Origin: Pomphorhynchus laevis
Lineage: Eukaryota; Acanthocephala; Palaeacanthocephala; Echinorhynchida; Pomphorhynchidae
DNA length: 64,000 nucleotides
Direction of reading: 5' to 3'
Assembly: GCA_012934845.2 (NCBI GenBank)
Contig: WNNJ02001436.1
Coordinates: 1-64,000 of the forward strand
The notes below the pieces were generated by a model that was not told where the DNA came from, made no database searches, and was given only the letters and a program-made list of their open reading frames with translations. The position numbers and the translations under genes were made by a program. This document shows, in pieces, positions 21,407 through 33,400 of the stretch (within the stretch, counting starts at the first letter, position 1; each line of letters starts with the position of its first letter).

Positions 21407-24400
21407 CTAAAACACAGAGATAAATTAATAAAGATGTTTCAAGGTAGCATTTGTTACTATCAGTCATTAACAGTTCTACAAATGAAAAAATATTAAATAT
21501 CATGTGATGGATTTGGATCTGAATAATTAAATAACTATATAGGGAATATATAGTTATAGGGAATGTTCACAATATATCCACAATAAACATGCTGACTGAA
21601 TTGCCTGGTTATGAATGTATTTATATATATTGATTATAATCAAGATATATAATTGCGAATTAATTTGGTCTTTAGACTATATAACATCTTTGAATGGCGA
21701 ACCGCTGATAGTTGTATCAATCCAATATTTATCAGAGTCCACAAACTATTTATATAGCAAGATGATTTATTACGTCTATCATTAGAATTGTTCATTGTGA
21801 CCGGTAGTACGACCAATTTAATAACTCGATGTGGCCTAAAATAACAAATCAATATTGTAAAAGTACATTTGAATATGAAAGTCGCAAAACATCAAATGAT
21901 TTTATCCATAAGCAGAAATTGTGAATACAATGTGAGTACATGTGGGCTCATGTAGTAATAATTCATGGACTTGTTTCACAACAATTAAACAATTTTACAA
22001 ATCGAGGGACTTAAATTAGAAGACAGCCAAAATGTATTAATAAACAGAATGTGTTATATTTATAATGTATTTTATACAATAAATATATATTTATTTAAAA
22101 TAAATATATATTCATTTTAAATATATATTTATTTATATTTATATTTTAAATTTGTGATAAAAAAATAAAAAAATTAAAATTCTAAATTTTCAAATAATTC
22201 GATTTTTTATATCTTTTTGTTCTTTTAATTCTACACAAATAGGTTTAAGAAATAATTTAAGAAAGATAAATACAGGAGAACGTTTGTCTTCTTCGTAGAG
22301 AAACGTCATTCTTTTTTTGCAAAACTGGCTGCTACCACCAGCCTACTCTTTGGAGCCATCGCCAGAACGCGATGAAATTCTGCATGCTAATCCGTGTCTT
22401 CCTGACTCATCAACAGACGCTCCACAATGACAGTGTGGAGTACATGTAGGAAGGCCTAGTCTTAGGGAAATGCTCAATCGCACAACCTCGTCATCGAGCA
22501 AAGTTCCCAGGGCACCAATCGGAACTGTGTTTAGCCAAGCACCAGACTCACTTGTGGAGACCGCCATAATTCGCATGCGAGATGCCTCGTCTTCCGAGCC
22601 TTCAATTAAAGATTCATAAGCTCGTTTAACGAGGGGAGTGTCCCAAGCGGATTGTTTATGGCTATTAGACGGTGCCTCACTGAGACCCGTCTTGGTCAAC
22701 TAAGTTGAGTAGCCAGCGTCAAAATGTAGGCTATGTGTAGAGTTATTTAAAAGAATGTTGACGCAGTCCCTCGTTGCCACTGCAGACGATAAAAAAGCCG
22801 GAAGAGCAATGCCCGCTGAACTGCCGATCCCCAAACCACTGAACGGCACGGACAATGAAGCTGGACGCCAAGAATCGTTCGTTATCGCGCAATTTGTGAT
22901 GTGGGATACATATTTTTTCAGTACACCATCGAGCTTATAGAGTTCCGCATACATGTTAAAGCCAGGAGTTGTACGGAATTTATAAAGCAGTCTGGGCATG
23001 TAAAGACAGTTTTTTACAAAGAAAAGTGCCTCTTGAGCACGAAGCTCGCAAACCATAGTGCACATTAATACCAATTGCTCCTCGCTCTGGGCGAGGAGCA
23101 ATTCGGTGAATTGCTCCTCGCCCAGAGGAGCAATATATTTATAAATTATATAAATATATGAAATATATGCTTCGATATATTGATGATATAAGTGTATTTA
23201 ACTCTAACAATTTTTATTCAATAAGTGAACAAATTTATCCAAAAAGCCTTATTCTTAACAAAACAAATATTGATGATAAAGAAGGTGAATGCGTATGCAA
23301 AAATATGTTTCTTGTAAATTTAAATATATCATTTATACGATATAAATTGATAGTAGTTTTAATTGATGTTAATTTAATGTTCATATCTAGATATACACCT
23401 TCTTTATCATTAATATTGGTTTTATTAAGAATGAGGCTACTTATTAGAATAAGGATACTACCAACAGAGTTGCAATACTGTTAAGTTACACCATACTGTT
23501 AATTATTGTAGTATTATTTAGTATATCAATATAATATAAAATTATATTAAATAATATGTATTACACTTTATTCGACATCTTTGATATCTTTCTTAGTTCT
23601 TGAGCTGCATTTAAGTTACCATTGTTAAATAGGTACTCTAATGCCTGGGTCGCACTGTAGCAATTCTTTATATCATACAAGCGATAGAAATTCATGAGAG
23701 CTAGTTCATGATTTAAAATCTAAAATAGAAAATCAAGTTAGATGCAGTTGCGTATTCAATAAAAATTGTGAGTCAAGCACGAACTATAAAATATATGCCA
23801 TTTCGTTGTATTTTTATTCAATTATATATGATGTTTCTAATCACAGGAGACAGCTATCTTTAAAACGTTAATTTCGTTTAGTCGTAATTCAATGAGAAAT
23901 TAAAATCCAAAATATATTTTCCTTGAAGGAATTTTAGTCACAAATTATTATTGTTGGTTTCGAGTTTATCATTATTCACACATTGTATCAATTTTTGTAT
24001 CGTCCTTGACATAATGTAAACCACTTTATAACGTCACTTTATATTTTATATTCAGTTTCCACCTGAATTTTCCACTTGGAAAAAGTTTCCACTTTTTCGA
24101 GTAAATATCGTAACTAGTAGTGCGCAATTAGATTGATTAAGACTGATAAGTCAATTGATTAATCTGATACATTGTTTTATGAAATGAAAATTTTAATGGT
24201 GTGCATCATTATGTTACCATAAAAGCAACTAAATTAAAATATTATTTTGGCAGATTCTTACCAAATCCCTTTTTACTATTTTTTTTACAGATTTTATACA
24301 AATATTTAATTTAAACATTCATACCAACCGTCGTAAGATGGGCTGTAATGTTTTCAAAATTTTGCTCAAAATCAGGAAGAATTTGAAATGACATCAAATG

Positions 24401-27400
24401 TGTCTTGTCGTTTCATTTATTGCAATATCAATAGATATCCAAAAAATTCAAATGTGCAGACTGAAAAATTTATAATTTTAAATTAATTTAGTTTAAATTT
24501 ATTTATATTTTTATATAAATTTAGTTTTTATTATAAAAATAGTAATTGACTTTAAGTAATTGACTTACGTCAATTACTCGTGTAATTGACTATTACGAGC
24601 CAATTACATGACTTACGTTAATTACTCATGTAATCGCTATTACGAGACAATTACATGTAAAGATATCAAATTATTGTTTCCTTTGAAAAAAATATTGATT
24701 ATAATTATAAGTTTCACAACCTACTCGAACACGGTTAGGTGACTATCGGCATCTCGCTTTAAATAATAATATGAATCAATACTTTTATTTTCTAATAGTT
24801 ATTGATTCAATATTGACTGAGTTTCTTCAATAATATGTTATAAAAAATAATTTACAATACTTTATTATATTAGCATTCATTTCTTAACTTAAGAAAAGAG
24901 TAGGAGTCAGCTAATAAAGGAATTTAACACACAAAAAATAATTAGAAAAATTAATAATTATTAATGGTAATTAATAATTAACTATTAATTACCATTAATG
25001 GATAAATCAGTAACGCCACATGGTAAATCACAAAACTTTACAAATTTTTATAAAATTACTATAATCCCTTTCAGCTAAAACAATGCAGAAATTAAAAGAA
25101 ATAACGAAACGTTATCTCCTTATTACATTGCTATTAAATAATGTAATCCAAAATATATTAATATAATATAATTATATTAAATATATTATATATAAAATAT
25201 ATTGTTATTTATAACTTGTCTTTCAATGTTATTTAGTAAATTCAAAAGTGATGAAATGCTATGCAAAAGTCACGAAATTAGAAATGTTATACTGTTGTAG
25301 TTTATCCCTTGATATATAGTGAAAGATAACTATATAGTGAATATTAAAAATATTCACTTGAAAGATAACTAATCAAAACTGAGAAAGCAATCATTTAAAA
25401 TTTTTCTAATTTATAGCAAAGCAGGTTAACAATATTTTCTTGTAAATAATTTTCTTGATATATATAAATTAGCAAAGTTATATATGAAATAGTGGATACC
25501 TGAATGTAGCTAGACTCGTCAGGCTTGTTAGACAACGATTTAACAAGCTGCAGAATGTCATCTTCTTTAATAGATTTTCCTGGTGATTTCTAAGAAAATT
25601 ATAAATAATTAAGAGACAGAATTTTAGTAAATAATTACCATCTTATTCTGCACATTCGATAATGCTTTTGAAATTGCAAAATCGGCACAAATGTCTTCAT
25701 TACACAAAGATATCTTTAAAGATAAAAAAGATTAAAAATTAATTAATTATTTATACAAAATTTTACAATTTATGAAATTAACATTTTTATTCAAACAATG
25801 TTCGAGTGTAATGAAATTTTTATTGTATTTTTAAATACAAAGTGGTTTTGTTGTTTTTATATATTTCGATACATAGAATGATACCCATTTACATGATAAA
25901 ATATCGGATTTATGCAAATTTTCGACATTAAACTAATGTCATTATCAAGCATCTAGCAAAATCACAAAATGTAACATAAAACACTGTATATGGATAGCTC
26001 GAGTTTCAGGTTCGCTAACTGTCTAAGGTTTGGAGAACTTTTTACAGGCTAACCGTCCCTAGAAGACGGTTATAAACTGTCTACAGGCTAAGCGAACCTA
26101 AGACCCGAGCTTCCCGTATCCTGTTTTTTATGTTTTACTTTGTTTTTTAGATGCTTGATAATGACATTAGTTTAATACATTTTATGTATTATATTATAGT
26201 ATAAAATAGAACAAAAAATAGTTGACTAATCATTAAATCGGTTTATATGTTTAAGAACTAGTATTTTAAGCACTGGTTGAGCAGAACGCATTTTAATTTT
26301 CTAAATTAAAATATCTTATTATCAAGTTGTGCTGCTGATGAGATGATCACGATTAAAAAGAACAAAAGAAATTAGTAGACTGGTTAATCTGCAAACAATG
26401 TATATATCCAGGTAAATATTGAAGGCCAGATAAATTTATAATGAAACTGTGAACTTGATTTCTTAATATTATTGTCAATCAGGATCGGGGAAAAGGTTCT
26501 TTCTGATGTAGATAATTTCAAGTATCTTGGGGTATTATTCTCGAGGGACTGCAGAAACATCAGGGAGATTGAGAAGCGGATCTGTTTAACTAACGCAACA
26601 ATGCCTTCTTTAAGGTATGTTATGGTGAAGCAGTAGTTAAGTCTTCAGGCCAAGCTTTCGGTTTACCATGCAATCTTCATTCCTATCTTAACCTATGGTC
26701 AGGAGCTTTGGGTTATGACCAATGGGATAATATCTCGGATACAGGCAAACAAAATGAGGTTCCTACGAATGTAGCCGGTCTTAGTCTTAGAGATACCGTT
26801 AAGAATTCAGTCAACCGGGATGGACTCGGAGTAAAGTCGCTGCTTCTCCGCATCGAAGAAAGTCAGTTGAGGTGACTCGGATGGTTTTTTAGGCCGGACT
26901 CTCTGGAATAAAACCTCAATGTAGACATCGATGCGGGTGGAGAGATCAAATCCCGAAACTGACCCGAACAATATCTAGGGCATTCTGAAGGAGAACTTTG
27001 GTCTGCTTCCAAGGATTGCGATGTCTGGAATAGTTTGTTTATGCACTGCCTTCACGACTCGACACCCGGACCAATGGTTGACAAGAAAAATCTAATGTAC
27101 TTTTATTTTCTTGTCAAGAAATTGTTGTTGTATTTGTGGATTCTGCTGTGTCCTAAATATAACCTGCGCATATACGTATGACACAAATCCACTACAAATA
27201 AAAGAGCAAATCAATATCAATACATTTCAGACTGATTCCTATGACAGTTTGAATGATCAACCCTTACCGTTGATCAATTCTGAAGTGATAAATACTGATC
27301 ATACCTCCAACCTAAGTGTTCGGAGTTAAGAAAACATCGTAAAAAACTGATGGATTAAGCATCAATGCTGATTATACTAATGGATTATTATTAATTATGG

Positions 27401-30400
27401 TCATCGTGATAGATTTGCTTGTTGGGAACTCAAGCGGTGAACTATAATTAAAGCTGGATACTTGAGAAGATAATTAGCTGCTAATGATAAGCGAAATGAT
27501 GTTGATTTTTCTCTGTAATCTTGTTTTAATTTGACCAAGTCGAATGGCTGGTGAATTTATAAATTTCTCTACATTCTATGTGAGACTATCTGAGTTATTC
27601 TCTATTATTCTATTTATACAAAATATATGTGAATACGAACAATGAATCTTAACTATTTTGATCTTAATGATCCAAATGCTCGTCTTAAAGCTAAAAGTCA
27701 GTTTTTGTGATTATATTCAAACCGAGAATGTGTACTTGCCCTAAAAGTGCCGAAACAAATTGAAAAATAAAAGACAAAAATGTCAAAGTACTCGAATTTA
27801 TTTGTCAAAAAACTTGATTTCGTTAAAGGTCTAGTTATACGTTCGAGATGAATATGAGAATTAATCAAAAAACTAATTATTTTGAAGTTTAAAATAAGAT
27901 ATAATTCTTTACATCAAAACAATAAATAGATATTTTTGATTTTTTAATTTCCTGTGCCAAAAATACGATAAAAAATTAGTCCCAAAATATAAATTTCTAA
28001 ATAAAAGAACTAATTTCTTGTTATGAAATACCAGTAATGCTCTACAATGTAATAAATTACGACCAAAAGGTATGGATATAAAACATGAATTATTAAGTCA
28101 TTGTTATGTCAAAGTACTAGAACTTACATGATTTATACTAAATATGCACATACGTTTGATATTATATATTAAATATTAAATATTAGAATTAAATACTAAA
28201 AACTTATAATTTTAAAGTCATCAAATGAGACATAAAAATTAAATTTGAATAGAATAAAAAATTAAATTTGTATAGAACATTAATTTAAATTTAGAATTTA
28301 ATCAAAAATTATGAAATCTAATTTAGAAAATAAAAAAGCTAACAAAATGAGTCATAAGTTTGTTGAATTTTTCTATTTCTTATAATTAAGAATTATAAAT
28401 CAATAGAATCTTATAAAAATATTAAATTTACAACATTATAATTTCAGAATAAACAAAAATATTTATTGACCTGTGGACTTTGTTTTTCCGATAATCTAGC
28501 CTCTGTCAGAAATACTAAAACTATGTATTCTTGTTATGACATTATAATAAAATATAAAATAATATGAGGAATAGGGAGTGAAACGTGATAATATTAACAA
28601 AACGTAAATTTTGATACGAGTTTGATGGATCAAATCAATCAACTTTGATGAATTTTTTCTATTTCTTATAATGGCTAAGTATAAATCAACAAAATATTAT
28701 TAAAACGTTATTTAAACTATTAAGGGAAACATTCTTATGGATAAGTAAACAATATGTTTTGTGTTAAAATATGATACACTAATCAAATTTCATCAGAGGA
28801 ATTACGTCATCAGCGCGTATTTGGTCTCGCTGCTATGTTGAGTCAAGGAATAGGGGCCAAAACCTGATAGCATAGCAGTTCTTTCTGATGCCACTAATCC
28901 TTATTCTAATATAAAATATGTTATTTATTAGTCAATTTATTAAATTTGATTGTCATCTCAAATTTTAATTATAAAATATATCTTTATATAAATATTAATT
29001 GTATAAAATCTTATAAAAATCTTTTAAAAATATTAATTTAAAATTTTCAATCAATATCAAAAAAATTTGATTATAAAATACGTAGACTCAGTTATCTGAT
29101 CTTATTAGTGAGTCCACATCAATTTTGTACATCAAATAAATTAACGAACGATAAATATGTTGGCTTTTAATTTTATGCTGCGCTGTTTTAAATCTTCAGT
29201 CAAATAATGACAGTTTTACAAAATACTCTCAATCAGGATATTTCAATAAAATCCTATTTTAAGATGTTGGAAATTCAAAATTCAAAAAGTATAAATTAGA
29301 AGTCGACATAAACTTGAAATATCGCAAAATCATCTGTACAAAGTTTAGTTTCAATCAACAAATTGAATTAGTTGCATTTTGCAAGAAGTAGTTAGCGAAA
29401 TATGAAATAATATTTAAGTTTTGTAGAACCCGCTCTATAATTTAAAAATGCAAAATCATCCACTGTGACGAAGCAGATAATTGAGTGGATAATTTACTAA
29501 TAAATATCAGGATATATATTTAAGGATTAAAGGTCATCAGGAGGAACTACTATGCCTAAATAAGGAATGATATAAATAAAAATAAAAAATATATAATATT
29601 TTATACAATTTATGTATAAATATATATCAGATACCTGAGTCTACGTATTTCAAACGATATATAAATAAAAATAAAGACGTATTTAATCTGATGAAATTTA
29701 ATTATAATTAATTATATTAATTATAATTAATTATATTATAATTACTTTATAATTATACATTATCTTATTCATCCATTTATTAAAATTTTCCGCTTAAGAG
29801 TTTAAATTTATTAAATATTATTAATAAATAATATTAATATACTATTTAAATATAAAATATCATTTAAATATTATTTTAAATAATATTGTGCTGATTTATA
29901 TATTTTACTATTTTCTGCTTGACGTTATTTGTATAGTAATCTAGTTTAAAATATGTTTCTATTTAATTATTTAAATGATTTTGAAGAAAGGCAATATCGT
30001 TACTGTTTCAATTCTTAAAATTTCATGATTTAATGTATTATATTCAATATTATATGATATGTATGAATGATCATGCAAAAATATATTTCTTGTAAATTTA
30101 CATCATCTTTACGATATAAATTAAAATTAGTTTTAGTTAATGTTAATTTAATGTTCATATCTAGATATATACCTTCTTTATCGTTAATATTGGTTTTGTT
30201 AAGAATAAAGCTTTTTGGATAAATTTGTTCGCTTATTGAAAAAAATTATTAGAATTAAATACACATATATCATCAATATATCGAAACAAATATTTCATAT
30301 ATTTATATTGTTTAGATTTAGTTTTTACACAATTATAAACAAAATAATATTCTATAAAGCTTAAAAACAAGTCAGCTATAATTGGGCTTCTATTACCTTC

Positions 30401-33400
30401 CATTGGAAGATATTTTGTCTACATTTAGATGTCCCTACTTTAAAAGCAGGTATTCACAAGTGTTACCTTTAGATCTGGAATTGAAAGAAGACTAATTTGC
30501 AATTTATGCAATAAGGAGTGATATTGCTTTCTATCTGATGCCTCATCGACTACCCGTAAAGCATTCTGAACTGTTGTTGGAAATTAATAAACAACCAAAA
30601 AGAAATTGAAGATACTACTTTGTTCTGGATTGCCCACAGACAATGCTAGATTCATAGCCTGTTCATACTTGTGCAAGACCAGCAATCCTTTAATTCTTTT
30701 AGTATCATCTGGTTCTTTGTTGATAAGCTGAAAAATATAATTTTATACAACGATTATGAAATTAACAACCTGTAACGCTAAATCAGTTCGTCCAAATTTA
30801 ACAGCGTAGTTACTTAATGTAGAAAAACATAGGACCGCATGATCTTCGGTTGTTAAAACGTTTTCCAATATTTGTTCATCGCTTATAGAAATGTTATTTA
30901 TCTAAATAATAACAAGTGTTTAAAAGTTCATTAAAAGTTTATACTACGAATTTCATTTTACACAGAAATCGCAGTTGAGAGATAAATTATATTAATAATA
31001 ATATTATAATAATTATATTAATAATCAACCCTTATTGCAAACGCTGTTTCAATGTCAATAAGGATGAAACCTTACGCATGTCAGAAAGCAGACATGTCGG
31101 AATGCAAAAACCAATGATCACGCAAAATCACAAATAACGTTCTAAGCTTAATAGTGATAACAATATAAGAGCCCATTTGCGGGTAACCTGTAAATTGTAA
31201 TTGTCTGTTGTCAATAATAAATTTTGATTAATTAAAAAATAAATTTATATTTTAATAATCTATTATTAAATTATTTAATAATAGATTATTTGATAGATTA
31301 TTTGATAGATTATTCATATCTATGCGATATTAATAATCTATCTCTAAATAATTTTTTACAATAATTATTACATTGGCATAGGTTCCCTATTAATATTAAT
31401 AATATTAATATCAATTGATAATATAATATTATTATAATATTACTACAAGCATACGCAGGACGATTGCCGTTGCCCTGATCAAAACAAATTCTGCGTGCTT
31501 CAGAAAGAATACGACTGAAGCAGGGACATCGAACAATACAATAAAATAATTATGTGTAAAGGCCCATTTTAGGGAACCTAAAATTGTAAATATTTTAAGA
31601 ATAAATATAATATTAAAAAATATTATTATAATAATATTAATTAATTATTTTAATAATTATTAATTAGTTATTTTAGAACAAATTAATATTCAAAAATGTC
31701 AAACTTTATAAACCATCAACTTATAAGTACGATTGATCTATATATAGGCCCTATAGATAGACGATGCTAGATTCAAAGCCTGTTCATTCCTGTGCAAGAC
31801 CAGCAACCCTTAAATTCGTATATTATCATAGGCAATATATATAAATATATATACTTATATGTACAATATAATTATATAATTAGAAGCGATGCATCAGAAT
31901 TAAGATTAGAGGTCATACGAATTATAGGTCATCAGGATTAAAGGTCATTCCATTTAGAGATCATCTGGATTAAAAGTCATCTGGTTTGAAAATCACCTGA
32001 ATAAGAGGTTATATAGATTATAGATAATCTGATTTAGAAGTTATCTGTATTAGAGATCGCCTGATTTGGAGATCAACTAGATTATAGATCATCTGGATTA
32101 GAGATCATCTGGATTAGCGATCATCTGGAATAGAGGCCATCTGGATTAAGATCAGAATTAAGATTAGAGATCAGCAATATTGATTATTCAAATTAGAAGT
32201 AACAAAATATATCCGATAAAGTCTATGACAAAAAAACATACAAGCAATAAAACACCCACATCGCTTGAATCAATTAAAGGCTAGATTTATCTTATAACAA
32301 TAAATTATTATATTTTAATTATTATATGCAAATAAAAAATGTCTTTTATATTAAGCTGCACAATCGTAGCATGCTACGAGCGATAATGCAATAGTTTAAT
32401 AGTTTATCATACTATATAATACAAAAGAACAATCAATCACGATGCTATCCAATGATGTTCCTTATTCATAATTATAAGTCAATCTTTATTTGAATATCAA
32501 AAAAGTTAAATGAAAACTGTCACCGCACAGTTCCATCTTTTGTATTGATATATTAAGAGTTAACTAATTCTATGAATTTTGTACTAAAAATAAAAATATT
32601 ATAATTTTTATGAACCGATTGATATATTAATCGGTTCATAAAAACCGATTATGATAAACATACACAGTTTTAAAATAAAGATTGACGGTCATCAGAACAA
32701 ACTGTTATGTCATTAGGTTTCAACCCTCATGCCTCAACCCCCCGTACAAGTACAGTTATCAGGTTTTTGACACTAATTGATTCTAGTACCCTCTAAACTT
32801 AATATCTTCTATAATATTCTAGTTTAATGTATATTTCAATTATATTATGTTACATAACCTTTGGAGAAAATGTAATACTTCATTGTCTATTAGATTGTAT
32901 TTAATAATGGAACATAATATTTATTTATTTCGTAAGCATAAATGTTATAAATGATTAAATGCATAAATGTTATCCATGTTACCTTTTCGAAAGGTAACAT
33001 GGTTATAAAAAGGTAAAAACGTTTACCTTTATTTTGTAAACTATCACATCATAACAAGACTTTAATACCACAAAAAACACGAAAGAACTCAGACAATATA
33101 AAAATTGTAACATCAAATTATATTTAATATATTTGTACACGTGAAGGTGACCCTGTAAAACAGCATTTCTATTAAAAGGAATTTAGTACCTAATGAATGG
33201 TTAAACTGCGATACGCACTGCTATGCACAGAGGTTATGCTAAATTCCCTCGAGCTTTAAACACTGCTTAAGCGTGTGTTAAGGTGCCTATGGATGATTAT
33301 AGAAGTCACGGTACTGATAAGCTCCGTTAGAGCGAAACGCGTCTACCGTTGATGAAGTTTGTCGTCACACATAGGATGACTGGGCATACGTAGCGACTTT

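Noticed and set aside
21640-21852. 70-codon minus-strand frame in VPS16 intron 17
   Set aside because: No VPS16 similarity, and the splice phases of exons 17 and 18 already fit without it.
23561-23566. Apparent stop codon ending VPS16 exon 17
   Set aside because: It is removed by splicing at the second GT of AAAGTGTAATA; exon 18 continues the VPS16 C-terminus in frame.
31894-32160. CRISPR-like array of short repeats
   Set aside because: Units are directly adjacent with no spacers and the DNA is eukaryotic; it is a minisatellite.
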